From Cornus controversa (Eukaryota; Streptophyta; Magnoliopsida; Cornales; Cornaceae): a stretch of 64,000 nucleotides of DNA. The stretch covers positions 49,525,755 to 49,589,754 of the forward strand of contig CM048853.1 of the NCBI GenBank assembly GCA_026545225.1. The letters run 5' to 3'. Positions 39,346-53,741 of this stretch are shown here, in pieces (the stretch's first letter is position 1; each line of letters starts with the position of its first letter). The position numbers were made by a program, and so were the translations under genes. The notes below the pieces were generated by a model that saw nothing but the letters and a program-made list of their open reading frames with translations, was not told the DNA's origin and did not search any database.

Positions 39346-39770
39346 CATTATGGCTTGTCCCTTTTGCAGGGAACTAAGGCTTCAAATCCATTGCAGCAGA
39401 TTGGGAATAGGATTACGGAGTTCCAGCAATATGTCATCTCCATGTCCATTCTTCCATTTTCACTTAGGCCATACATTGGCCCCAAGGGGTCCCCAGCATA
39501 ACCAATCATAGCTCTTCCCCCCACAAAGCACACATTTTCTTGAAGTTCACGTGGCGCTTGGACCCATCGTTGCTCTTTCTGCGCAAACAAATCAAGGCTG
39601 GTCTGCTAGTCCCTCTCATCCAATATGAAAGTAGATACGCCATGTTTGCTTTTAGACAGCAATGGATTCAAGGAATACATTCATCAACCATGTAAGACAC
39701 AACAATAGCATACCTGTCATCGGTGGCAAAGAAATCCACATTCCGGCAAACTCATTACCTATTTCTATAA
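39346..39770 (-). pseudogene. Unidentified protein-coding relic upstream of the cytokinin dehydrogenase gene
   Basis: On the minus strand the text reads CRNVDFFATDDR (near 39750-39715), followed at once by a GTATGC donor-like site. After a broken stretch come SKHGVSTFILDERD (with an in-frame stop) and SLDLFAQKEQRWVQAPRELQ, then ENVCFVGGRAMIGYAGDPLGP. The composition is less AT-rich than the surroundings and the residue pattern looks protein-like, perhaps from a beta-propeller-type protein. I do not recognise the family. No convincing start was found, so it is treated as a relic or partial gene. Confidence 0.35.
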
Positions 39771-40194
39771 ATGGCAAAAATATCCTCAATATGGTTAATG
39801 AGAAAATATTTGAGAAATGCTAGCATTGATGGAAAAGGTGAGAATGTGGTTGCAACTGTGAGAAAAAGTGCAAAGATTGTGAAATCTTTCTTTCTTGTGA
39901 CTTTTCGCTTCAAGTTGGAATATAAGATGGCTTCTTTTATAAACAAAAGAGCCCAAAAAGAAGAACTAAAAGCAAAATCCTAAAACTCTCCCACCTAAGT
40001 AGGCAGTCTTCATACGGATTCTCACCACTGAAGATAGGTTGACTCTACCACCCAAATCTCTCTTTAAATCCCCCCTCAACCCTCACTTCCTTGGCTATTC
40101 TATGCCTCTACTTTTTCTTTTGCTCACGAAGAAACAACAAATACAAGTTCTTCCACCTTTCCCTTCTCTCCTCTCCTCTGAAGAAAACAGAAAA

Positions 40195-42391
<2,197 letters not shown>

Positions 42392-45300
42392 CATTGGCCA
42401 CATTTTCATTTCGAAAAAAGTGAAAAAAAGGCCTTAAGATGAATATTGTAGGGAACACACTGGTAGCACATGTTGTTGTCACAATTTAAAAAAAAAAAAA
42501 AAAATGCTGTAGATTGATAATTATTAATTCAATATTTTTGGCATCTTCATAGCAATTTAAGTATAACTGAGAGGCCGCGGCAGCTCGTTGAAATTTAGTA
42601 GACAAGATAAGTCAGATATTTCAAATATAAATTGTCAGCAGCACATGATTGTATGTATTGAGTTGGTAAACAAAGAGCCAATTTATATCTCTGAGAGTAC
42701 ACAAATTCCAAAGACAAGAAATGATAAAATTTGCTGCAAAAGTAAAAAAAAAAAAAAAAACTAATGATAACAGAAAGATGGAATAATTCCCAAAACATGA
42801 AAAAGGAAGGAAGAAATTGGTGTGGAAGAAATAATAAAGGAAATAAAGAAAGGACAGGACAGGAAAGAAAAAATATGATGAGTGAACTAAGTTAATACCC
42901 TTATGTAAGTTGCACTCTTAATAGATCAGGATTCATGAACAGACCTGCGACTGGTAATAGAACTAAGGAGGAATTTGAACATTCTTGCTGCAATGACCTA
43001 CTGCAGGTGACTGCACAATATCATGTGGAAGCATGCTGAAATTAATTCAGAAGAACAACAACAGGGTCACATTAGTAATTTAGTCATTTTAATTTTATAT
43101 GGTGATATGAAGGCAGCACAAATTTAAACTATGATGGGGCACAAAAAGGCTGTTGTTGCATCAGTTGAAGAGGCCCCAAAGCAGCCTCCACAGTTCACAT
43201 CCCTTTGAAGTTACTAGCAATGAATGCAGTAACATTGAAGCATTCTTTTCATCTTTGCACCATTATCAAGTACCACCGCCTTTCGTAGAGCACTCTGATT
43301 CTGCCTTGATACATATTATGTATGACATGTGCCAATGATCGGATTCCATCACTTTATCCCTCATGCTCTCTTCATCTTAGTTGATATATTCAGAAGGCCA
43401 AAATTTTGAAATTCAAGCAGAAATACCATCAAGAGCGCATAGAGATGCCTGTGTGAGCTATGCCTTTGAAAATTTGATAGGATAGATAAAAACAAAATAC
43501 TTCATCTGAAGTCATATTATCAGAAGCAAGATATAAAAAATTAAGAGAGTGTGCAAGATCACTGTCATGAAATATATCCTTTCATAATCAAATTGAGCAA
43601 CAATGGAAGCTATACATATAGAAGAAAATCTTTAAGTAACAGGGTCAAATACTCAATTTAATCAGAAATATAATGAAATAAAAAACATAGCATTCGTAAA
43701 ACTAAATATTTACTATTAAGAATCATATTATTGAATTTATATGACATTTGAATTAGTTGCTTTTCCATGTATTTTATTTTATTTTGGTAAAGTTTATCAA
43801 AGCAGTGCATCATTTCCACTTTCATTTACTTGTATTCATCTAACGTCAGCCTAACAGGAAGATCTCAAAAAGTTAGTGAACTCTGAGAGGGGAAAAATTT
43901 AGCTGTTCAAGAGATTCAGGCTGATCGTTGATACTGTAAAGTCAATGGTGTTTAATAGTTTGCCAAGCACATGTTTCTGTTCATGTACTGTATTTCCATA
44001 TATGTTTGAGTGAAAAAGTGATGTTCACATGGCCAACTACATGATCTGTGGCCGCATGAGATCAGAGCAATTTGCTGTCTTTCCAACCACTCAAACTTGC
44101 AGTGAGTCTTCTAAAGCTATGATTACGATCTAATGAACTGAACCACAAGTTTGTCATTGAAGCAAGTCTTTCCATAGGAAAAGGAACTACCTTAAATAGT
44201 GATAAATGTGATGGAGTTGACAAATTAAAGAAAAAGAAAAGAAAGAGGCCATTTTTGCCACCAAAAATAGAACATCTTCATCCAGCGAGTGGACATAACC
44301 CTATGGTATCAGATCAGTAAGCAATATGTAAGAAGTTATCATCACTTGGGAAAAAATATAGTTATCATCATCAAAAAATAAAAATAAAAATTAATTTACA
44401 ACATCATACCCATTATTTAATAACAATATGTAGAACTTATCATCTTGCCATAATTTATAGTTTCCTCCAATAGCAGCAGGTTGCCTTGCTAGAAGACATT
44501 GCTTACTCAAATGTTGCTTCTTTGGTGGCAATAACACACTCTGTTGGTGAATCAGCCACCAAAGGAAAAGGTTCATTTTCTGTCAGAAGCACCTCTAATT
44601 AAATTTCTATCAGTACCAGAATCTAGTAAGATAACTATTATTCATGATGAGAATCTAAGAAAAGAAAGCATCCCTTAACTCATATGACTCTCCTTACACT
44701 CCAAGGACTATGGTCAAGGAGCAAAAATTGCTCCATAAAGGGTATCACACAGTCCACCAGTCAACTGAAAATGAGTGGACAGTATGCTGAGCAGAGCACA
44801 TTAAGGTCGTCCTACACTTAAAGTTGTATCTATTCGACATTCCAATGATTACAAGATTTTCCTGATCATATCTTTGAACTATATATATATATATATATAT
44901 TTTTATTAAAATTTACTGATTCTTTCATGCAGTGATTATTTTATAAGTTTCATAAAAAACAGAATCTGTGGATCACAATGTACCTTCATTTTTGCCAAAT
45001 CATAATGACCATATCAAATTACTTCCTTGAGATTCGTGTCTCTTGTTGAACTTAGATTGGTGGGTGAGTTGGCAAAGCAATGACTTATGAATGCAACGTT
45101 TCAGGTTTAACTCTCCCATTGCAAATGAATGAAAGTGTACCTAGGGGCTTAAAAAAGGTCGGGACATCCTACAGTACACCCAAAGAAGTAAACAAAGTTC
45201 TGCTTCTTATTGCTCCCTCATTTATTCTTAGATTGATCATTTAACTCGGTCCAAAATTGAAAGCTAGAATGCACCCTATCAAACAATTATGAAATGAACC

Positions 45301-45440
45301 CCGAGTAAATTCCTAAAAGGACAAATATCCAGCAAAATTCACAGATGTTCAAAAATTGAACTTCTTTCTATTCAGAAAAAGAAATGGAAGAAAATAAATA
45401 AAGAAAGAAAATAAGAGAAGAAGTCTCAAAGTTTACCTTG
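42392..45440. other. Intergenic region downstream of CKX6
   Basis: It contains the CKX6 3' untranslated region, A-runs near 42488-42503 and 42747-42763, and an AT tract at about 44881-44900. A SINE-like piece lies at 45050-45185. No gene was recognised. Confidence 0.4.
45050..45185 (+). mobile_element. SINE-like fragment
   Basis: An A-box-like TGGCAAAGCAATG and a B-box-like AGGTTTAACTCTCC lie about 35-40 bases apart, as in tRNA-derived SINEs, though both are diverged. It sits about 260 bp upstream of the copia element. Confidence 0.35.
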
Positions 45441-45445
45441 CATTT

Positions 45446-45672
45446 TGTGGAAAACAGTTTATCAGAAGTCAACTTTCCTTTTCTTATTATATTCCAGTGC
45501 AATATTCTATTTACCTTGTATAGCTCTCACCAACCCAATTACCTTGTATAGCTCTCACGAACCTCTAACCCTCTCCTATAAATAAGTCTCTAATGTACAA
45601 TTTTTAGATTGTGAAATGAAATACAGAGGCTTTGTCTTTTCTTTTCTCTTTTAATATTATTCTTCTTCAACA
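45446..45672 (+). repeat. 5' LTR of the copia element
   Basis: It starts TGTGGAAA and ends CTTCAACA. A TATAAAT box lies at 45577-45583. Internally there is a short duplication of ACCTTGTATAGCTCTCAC. It matches the 3' LTR with scattered substitutions and a few indels, pointing to an insertion that is not recent. Confidence 0.92.
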
Positions 45673-45690
45673 TAGTATCAGAGTAGGTTT
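45673..45690 (+). promoter_or_regulatory. Primer binding site of the copia element
   Basis: TAGTATCAGAGTAGG begins at the first base after the 5' LTR. It resembles the TGGTATCAGAGC site complementary to the 3' end of plant initiator methionine tRNA. Confidence 0.75.
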
Positions 45691-45834
45691 CTCATACCCT
45701 ACTCTAAACTCGTCTCGGATCTTCGGATCAACTCTTTTCTCTACTCGGTTTCTTTGTGTTTGTTTCTTTCATCCTTTGCTTATTTCGCTTTCTTTTCTAA
45801 ACGGATACAAAAGAGTCTCTACTCCTTGGGTCAA

Positions 45835-48800
45835 TGGCCAATATCAAATTGAAGGGCTCAAAATTGTGGCCGGAACAATCACATTGTGGACTACTGTTGG
45901 GAACTTCATGGCAAGCCAACTTGGGAAAATCAGGCATCAGTTCATGGGGAGAACAATACCTCTACTACAGAAGAACATGTTGTTCTTTCTAAAGCTGAGT
46001 AGTCTTCCACCTCCACAGCTGTTGTAGGTCCTTTAGGTAATATTTGTCTTCATTCCTCATCTATTTCACCCTAGATCATTGATTCAGGGGCGTCAGACCA
46101 CATGGCAGATAATTCTTCTCTCCTTTTTGATATTTCCCATGTTTCCTCACCTACATTTGTTACTATGGCAAATGGTACCAAATCTCCTATCCATGGCATT
46201 GGTACTGTTCACTCCTCTAGTCTAACATTCTCGTCAGTTTTGTATCTTCCTCAATTCCCATTTAATTTATCATCTGTTCATAAACTTACATTAGAATTAA
46301 ATTGTTGTCACATTTTTTCCATCACATTGTGTCTTCCAGGATCTAAAGATGAAGAGGACGATTAGTGGGGGATTTGAGAAGGATGGTCTTTACTACCTTC
46401 AACTGTCTCATGTCTTGTCAACACTTCATTTAAACACCTTTTTACCTTATCAATGGCATTGCCATCTCGGACATCCATCATCAGATAATCTTCGCTTTTT
46501 AATTCCTTCTTTACCTACCTTCTCTAAATTTAATTGCACTACTTGTGAACTCAGTAAACACCATAAGGCTACTTTTAAGCTTCATCCTGATAAACAATGT
46601 TTAAAACCTTTTGAGCTTGTTCATTCTGATGTTTGGGGACCAGCTAGAACCACTGCTTTATTTGGTGCTCACTACTTTGTTATTTATTGATGATTATTCT
46701 CATTTGACTTGGATTTATATACTTAAAGATAGATCTCAAGTCTTTATTGTCTTTCAATCCTTTTATGCTCAAATTACAAATCAATTTGATGCCAAATTAC
46801 TTGTTCTAAGAACTGACAATGCCCTTGAATATAAACCTAATATCTTTAACCAATTCCTTGAGTCGAGGGATATCATTCATCAAACACCTTGTGTTGATAC
46901 TCCTCAACAAAATAGAGTTACTAAACGAAAGAATAGGCCTATCCTTGCTATTGTTCGTGCCTTAATGATTCAAATGAATGTCCCAAAACATTTTTGGCGT
47001 GATGCAGTTCTTGTAGCAGTTTATTTATTAAATCGAATGCCCTCTAGGATTCTTAAAGGAAAATCACCCTTCCAAATGATGTTTCCAGATAAAGAACAAT
47101 TTTCCCTTCCACCCAAAGTGTTTGGTTATGTGTGTTTTGTTCATAATTTAAGTCCGGGGAGAGACAAACTTGATCCACGAGCTCACAAATGCATATTTCT
47201 AGGTCACTCTCGCACCCAAAAGGGTACAAGTGTTGCAGTCCTACTCTTCGTAAACATTTTGTGTGTGCTGACGTCACTTTCTTTGAGAAAGTTCCTTATT
47301 ATTCCATGGAGGGTAGACAATTGAATGATTGTTCTACAAGAGACTATTCTACCAACCCCAGTCTTTGATTATGAGGTTCTCCCAATTCATCGAGTATATG
47401 CTTGACGACGGAAGAGACTTGTTGCTCCTGCACCTACGGCTGAAGTAGTAGAACACTCCATTTCGCCTCCACCACTCTCCTCAACGCTTGCGGATCCATC
47501 CACCTCTTACTGTTTTACCAACCCCAGTCTTTGATTCTGAGGTTCTCCCAGTTCATCAAGTATATGCTTGACGACGGAAGAGACTTGTTGTTCCAGTGCC
47601 TGCGGTTGAAGTAGTAGAGCACTCCATTTCGCCTCCACCACTCTCCTCAACGCCTGCGGATCCATCCACCTCTTCTCCCTTTGATCTTAATCATCCGATT
47701 GTTGTTCGGAAAGGTAAATGGTTCTACACTAATCATCCTATTTCACATTTTATATCGTACAATAAATTATCTTCGTCCTTTCAAGCTTTTTCTTTATCTT
47801 TGTCATCTACTACTCTCCCTAAGTCTTACAGGGAGGCACTTTCTCATCCTGGGTGGAGGAAAGATGAAAGAAGAAATGTATGCTCTACACTTGAATCATA
47901 CTTGGGACCTTGTTCCTAAGCCTGCAAGTGCACAGGTTGTTGGTTGTCGTTGGGTTTTCACTGTTAAACAGAATCTGGATGGCACTGTTGATTGGCTAAA
48001 GGCTCGTTTAGTTACTAAAGACTATACTCAAACATATGGCCTTGATTATACTGAGACATTCTCTCCTGTGGCCAAACTTAACTCGATTCGTGTGATTATT
48101 TCTCTTACTGCTAATCTAGATTGGCCACTTCACCAACTTGATGTTAAAAATGCCTTCCTGCACGGTGATCTTACTGAGATGGTGTATATGGCTCAACCAC
48201 CTCGATTTGAGTTCAAGGGGGAGTGTGTCTGTCATCTCAAGAAATCTATCTATGGACTCAAATAGTCCCCACGTGCATAGTTTGATAAGTTCAGTATAGC
48301 AGTAGTTACTCATGGTATAACTAGAAGTCAAGCTGATCATTTTGTCTTCTTTAAGAAGACGAAATTTGGTATTGTGATTCTTGTTGTTTATGTGGATGAT
48401 ATTGTCATCACCGGTAGTGATAGAGACGGCATTCAGGTTTTAATCAATCACTTGATTTCTAGTTTCTAGACTAGGGATTTGGGAAAACTTCGGTACTTTT
48501 TAAGGATTGAGGTGGCACAATCAAAGTACGGCATTAGTCTCTCTCAGCAAAAATACACTCTTGATATCTTGCAAGATATAGGTTACCTTGGTTCGAAACC
48601 TGTAACTACACCCATGAAAAGTAATTTGAAGCTTACAGTGGATAACGGTGACACACTTGATGACCCAAAGATGTATAGGAGACTCGTAGGTAAACTCATT
48701 TACCTAACGATCACTCGTCCCCCACTCGTCTAGACATCTCCTATGTTGTCAGTGTTGTAAGTTAGTTTATGACCAGCCAAAGGGTTCCCCACATGGAAGC

Positions 48801-49324
48801 AATTATTCAGATTTTGAAATATCTCAAGGGTGCTCCGGGTCATGATCTGCATTATCGTTCTTCTGGGCATCTTCGCAATAAGGGTTACACGGATGCTGAT
48901 TGGGGATCGACGGTCCACCACAGGTAATTGTATCTTCATATGAGGGAATCTAGTAACTTGGTTGTAGCTCGCTCCAGTGCTGAAGCTGAGTACTGTGCAA
49001 TGGCTCAAACTGCCTGTAAGCTCACTTGGTTGAAAACTCTTTTATAGGAACTTGGGATTTCAGTACAATACCCAATTCCTCTCTATTGTGATAATCAAGC
49101 TGCCATCCATATTGCCAGTAATCTAGTCTTTCATGAAAGAACCAAGCATATCAAAGTTGATTGTTATTTCATATGCTCCAAAATCACTTTGAATGAGATA
49201 GTTACTCCATTTGTTCCTTCCAGAAGTTAGCTAGCAGACATCTTCATGAAGGCGCCTCCAAAGCATACCATTGATTCTATATGTAGCAGGTTGGGAGTCA
49301 TTAACATCTACTCTCCAACTTGAG
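45835..49324 (+). pseudogene. Degenerate copia gag-pol coding region
   Basis: A gag zinc-knuckle remnant (NCGRNNHIVDYC, cysteines at 45865-45867 and 45895-45897) is followed by the protease motif IIDSGASDHM at 46075-46104, with TAG just before it where the family has tryptophan. The integrase has the WHCHLGHP...C..C zinc domain, DVWGP and LRTDNALEY. Its third catalytic residue is lysine instead of glutamate (TPQQNRVTKRKNR, codon 46923-46925). A frameshift lies near 46680. Reverse transcriptase includes LDVKNAFLHGDL and YVDD (48389-48400). RNase H includes YTDADWG and SSAEAEYCA. Stops occur at 48263, 48278, 48467, 48763, 49045 and 49228, mostly at former CAG or TGG codons. Confidence 0.9.
47351..47674 (+). 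repeat. 166-bp tandem duplication within the copia element
   Basis: The segments 47351-47508 and 47517-47674 repeat with a period of 166 bp. Both run from ACCAACCCCAGTCTTTGATT to CCATCCACCTCTT, with a few differences. They lie in the linker between integrase and reverse transcriptase. Confidence 0.85.
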
Positions 49325-49331
49325 GGGGGAG

Positions 49332-49555
49332 TGTGGAAATAGTTAATCAGAAGTCAACTTTCCTTTCTTATTATATTCCAGTGTAATATTCTATTTACCT
49401 TGATTAGCTTTCACCAACCCAATTACCTTGTATAGCTCTCACCAACCTCTAACCCTCTCCTATAAATAAGTCTCTGATGTACAATTTTTAGATTGTGAAA
49501 TGAATATAAAGGCTTAGTCTTTTCTCCTCTCTTTTAATATTATTCTTCTTCAACA
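49332..49555 (+). repeat. 3' LTR of the copia element
   Basis: It starts TGTGGAAA directly after the polypurine tract and ends CTTCAACA. At 224 bp it is 3 bp shorter than the 5' LTR. Confidence 0.92.
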
Positions 49556-50227
49556 CATTTGAAAGATGTGATGCTACAGAGGAGGTAAAGACAACTTATT
49601 TCACAGCAGAAGATGCATAGCACAGTATGTAAAAATTAAAATTACAGGCAGGAATCACATTTATTTTTCCAGAATTGAAAAAAAAAAAAGATTGTACAGC
49701 TTATAATTAACAAATCGCCAAGCAAAACCCATGTCAAGATCATTGTGTATGAAAATACATCAAGTAAATATCAAAACCTAAAGAATGAGCCAGCCGATAC
49801 CTTTTCCAGGTCACTACTAAGCAAGAAAACATGCAGACATTATATGGTATAAAGGTCAAGTTAATATCATGAAGATATCCATTTAGAGATGACCCTGAAC
49901 CTGCATCACATGAAATTTATTGCAAGCAATGCTATATTAGCTACCTCTGTCAGCACCAGAATGAATCACTGCTACTCATATGCTGCAGATCCAGTATAAC
50001 AATAACATGTGAATAACATAAGAAAATTTTATCTATATAAAAGAAGGCAATTAGATAAAATTCCATGCAGAAAATCTCAATGAAAAATAATAACAGCAGA
50101 TAATTAAAAGAAAAAAAAGTTGCATAAATCCAATGAGCACAAAGTTTATTCAGAGTGACCTTACAGGCTTTTAAAAGATGCCTAAGTATTACTTTCTTAT
50201 ACAAAAACATATATACCAGTGTCACCA

Positions 50228-50360
50228 CGAGCCTTTAGCTGATATGGTATCCAAGTGGGATCCTCCTCTCTAAAGTTACAGGTTCAAGCCTCAAGGAAAT
50301 GGTTCCTAGAAACGAAGTAAAACAATGTCCTTAATGGTACAACAAATGTATTACATACAC
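50228..50360 (+). mobile_element. tRNA-derived SINE-like element
   Basis: An A-box-like TAGCTGATATGG and a B-box-like GGTTCAAGCCT lie about 40 bases apart, the best such pair in the window. They are followed by a body containing GGTACAACAAATG and an AT-rich tail. No cloverleaf forms. Confidence 0.5.
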
Positions 50361-52361
50361 ACAAATATATATATTTATAATGTCTCATTTGTGTACAACC
50401 AACTGAGCCACTTTTCTGGAATTACATGCCTAGAGTGTTAAAGCAGTAGATTTTTCAATTGCCAATGAATTGGAGTTGCCTGATTCAATCAATAGTAGAA
50501 TTCTTTGTCTTGGGCAGAGAGAGAACCTGAGCTTGTTATGATCCACGTGAGAACTAAAAACATCAGAACTTCAAATTCTAGGTTGAGCCCAAGCAACACA
50601 TTGAAGCCTTGACGAATATTACAACCCATATAGCTACAAAGAATGAACAAATAATATGAACTGGATATCAAAAACAATAAATAGTGGCAAAAATTTGTGA
50701 ACACCCTCTTTATATATGCAAATACTGATGCATGTCAAACCATCCAGGATAAAAATTCAAACATATAAAATTCAGCACGTGCAAGAGCTAGCTAGGTGCA
50801 GTGCTTGCCTCACTTCATGCTAAGTTTGGTTGTGGGACTTCCTCAAGGCATGTGCTCAATCTGCATCATTAAGATTGAGTTCAGGGTTGCGTCACTGGTG
50901 CCCTACTCAAAAACACCATCCGAGCTATTGGAAGGAAAAACAATTATGCACTTTGGACATGAATGCTAAAATAAAATATTAATTCTTTTTACATGATATG
51001 CAAAAGAACAATGCATGATTTAGTTGAAGCAGTGAATTTAAGAGAAGAGCACAAGTTAATCATCAATCAATGTGAGCTCTCAGCAGTCTTCAGCAAATTT
51101 TAGATAGTGATTACTCAATCCCAAACCTGCAGTCATCCCGATCTGTAAAGATTATTCCACCAAATAACAGGTTAAGAATTGGATGTTCCCAAGAATGACA
51201 GTGGATATAAGAGCAAGAAAAAAAGTGCAATATCTATTCAAATTAAGTCATAAGTCATGGCTACTGTTATAGCGAAATAACATGAAATTTTAAACGAATT
51301 AAACTAAGAACTTGAGTAACATGGAGTAGGGGGAATATAAATAATCAAAGTATCATGATTGGTATATAAGAATCAAATACATGCCATTCTTACTGAAAAA
51401 AATCAAGTACATGCTATGAACTAAATGTTGTTCAAACCTTTTTGTAACTGAAAAACTTTCCAATCAGCTTGGTTTCTCTAGATCAAATGCCATTCTCACA
51501 GATGTTCATGCCAGGTCTAGAACAAAAACCACAAAGAATACATATCCAATATGACCTGGCCTGACGAGTCGAATTGTTGGCCCAATGTTAGATACTTGAA
51601 CAATATATATAGGTGTGTTTTTAAGGCCTTCATGAAAAATGAAAAACTTGGGTGCAAAGGAGCATCTCACAGTAAGGCATTAGAGAGAGTGAGGAAAATA
51701 TGATAGTACAAGAACAAGATAGTTCAATTATATAACTACCACAGTCAATCTTCATTCATGAAATTAGGTCAACAGAACACAAGAAATTGTTGTTACAAAC
51801 TATCTGTGAAGAAAACTACTTTAATAAATATGTGATACATATACCATAACTACAGTGAGAATTGCATACAACATCATAAAAAGAGAATCAGTGTCAACTG
51901 AGTGCAGCTCTTCACTATAAGGTCAGGAGGCACCTTGGTTGCACCCAAACACAATGAACTGGTTCCCTCTACCGTAGAAACCTTTGATACAACTGTTGCT
52001 CCCAGAAGGCGGTATTTACCAGCTTAAAGAAAACATAAAACAATCTATGCTTTTGAAGTTAGGAATATACATCGTATTCACCATTCTGGTTTTTCCATCC
52101 TTGCTTCCACAGAAAGAGATGTAATGCAACTCAGCAAGGTTCAACTTAACAGAGGCTCCAAAGAAAGAGATGCAACAACTCTGCATGCTAGAATGATCTT
52201 TTGATCTTCCAAAATGCCTTTTTTTTTTCCTTAATTTTTTTTTTTTTATTCTTCTGGTTCTAGGATGGTAAATCATCTATTCCAGCAAACCAATCACAAT
52301 TCTTGAAATATCACACAAACAGTGATAAAGGCTTTCTCAATCACAATGCACTATAGAATCT

Positions 52362-52640
52362 TGATGGATTGAAGTACAGGACCTTTTGGGCTTGTCAAGA
52401 AACGCTACTTCCCTTCAACAGGATTGAAAAATCCATAGATTTCGACAGATAAATTGTTGATGTTAAAAAAATTATGTTGGGCATTGATGATCCTGCAGAT
52501 GTAGAGAACAATATTGCCTTAAAGATATAGTTGTTCATCCAAGGAAAATATTCTGATTTCCCTGAAGAAATCAAAGACTATCATAGAGTAGTGATCTTAG
52601 GAGTTGCACAATTAACCATCTTTTGCAAATATGATACAGC
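52362..52640 (+). pseudogene. Degenerate reading frame of unknown origin
   Basis: One frame reads LDGLKYRTFWACQETLLPF and then, after a stop at DFDR-stop, IVDVKKIMLGIDDPADVENN. After a second stop it reads LFIQGKYSDFPEEIKDYHR. Only two stops interrupt roughly 90 codons of protein-like composition. I do not recognise the family. It could be a processed pseudogene fragment or chance. Confidence 0.25.
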
Positions 52641-53687
52641 ACCAAATACATTGAGTACGTCCATGTAATAACTCTTCCCAGTTGTTAATCAAAGAAATTA
52701 CCTCTCTCCAGTCAACCAACACCAGCTACAGACATAAAGTTGTTGAAACCATCAAGGCAGTGTCTAGTTGGTTCATGACAGGCATTCCCATGCTTTATAC
52801 ATACCATCTAAAAACATAGAATCTGCTAACAGAAAACATCAAGAGATCAATTTGAAAAACTAATTCAGAATGTCACACCTATCTCCCAATTTTCTTTCCC
52901 CAAATGCCTTAGAATACCTTCATTTCTAGCATCTTGAATTATCCGTTGTTGCTGTATAAGAGAGTAGAAATCATTCAACATTTGAGTCATTAACAACTAC
53001 ATTATTTCAAAGAAACGACCTAAAATAAAAACATATATGTATCACAAGCATGATGCATCCGACATATACATAGGCATTCGTAGATATTGTCATTGACTAA
53101 ACATTATACATAACAAAAGCAATGTTATCACCATTTGAATCAAACGCATGAACTACTATTATTGCAACAAGAAAATACATGCCATTCCCTTCAAAATTTT
53201 AAATTCAACAGCGAAGCTATAGAGATCAAACTCGATAGTGGTATGACATGCTTCAGAATAAAACTCAATTTTCAAAATATTGGGTTTCTTTCGTAAATGC
53301 GAATTTCGTACCTATTTGGGTTTCTTGTGCCATTTAGTTGTTGCCATGAGAGAGAGAAGAAGACATGGACGATGATGTTCTGAACTTCTGGCATACCCAT
53401 GAACGGATCATTCAAAGGGTTTAATATTTTCGTTATTTGAAGGGACATATGGGTTCTAATCTTTGCAGGTGAAGGTTGATCCTTTCCCTCGTAAACTCTA
53501 ATAAACATTTGGAGGGAAAACGGAAGGTAATTAGAAGAGAGAGGAATAAAGAGGGAAAGTTCTTTCCACTCACCATACTCTCTCTTCCAAGGTAAAAGAA
53601 AATGAGGAGGGAAAACAGCTTTCTTACTTTTTAAAGGTTTTAGAAGAGAAATAAAACGAAAAGATACCATTAATTAAAAATGGAAAA

Positions 53688-53725
<38 letters not shown>

Positions 53726-53741
53726 TCAAAGATAATTATTA

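Larger units (their letters stand above)
45446..49555 (+). mobile_element. Ty1/copia LTR retrotransposon, defective, gag mostly missing
   Basis: Two LTRs (45446-45672 and 49332-49555) bound a 4110-bp element flanked by an exact 5-bp duplication CATTT (45441-45445 and 49556-49560). A degenerate initiator-methionine-tRNA primer site (TAGTATCAGAG) follows the 5' LTR, and a polypurine tract (GAGGGGGGAG) precedes the 3' LTR. The pol order is protease, integrase, reverse transcriptase, RNase H, as in copia. The length is short because almost all of gag is missing. Multiple nonsense and frameshift mutations make it non-functional. Confidence 0.93.
49561..53740. other. Intergenic DNA with one SINE-like and one degenerate coding segment
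   Basis: It is mostly AT-rich unique-looking DNA. Noted within it are a SINE-like fragment (50228-50360), a degenerate reading frame (52362-52640), and a purine-rich stretch at 53520-53640 with inverted GGAGGGAAAAC-like motifs. A TA microsatellite closes it at 53692-53722. Short frames on either strand are not supported as genes. Confidence 0.4.

Noticed and set aside
53272..53670. 132-codon minus-strand frame
   Set aside because: It spans a purine-rich, MITE-like stretch and has no family resemblance.
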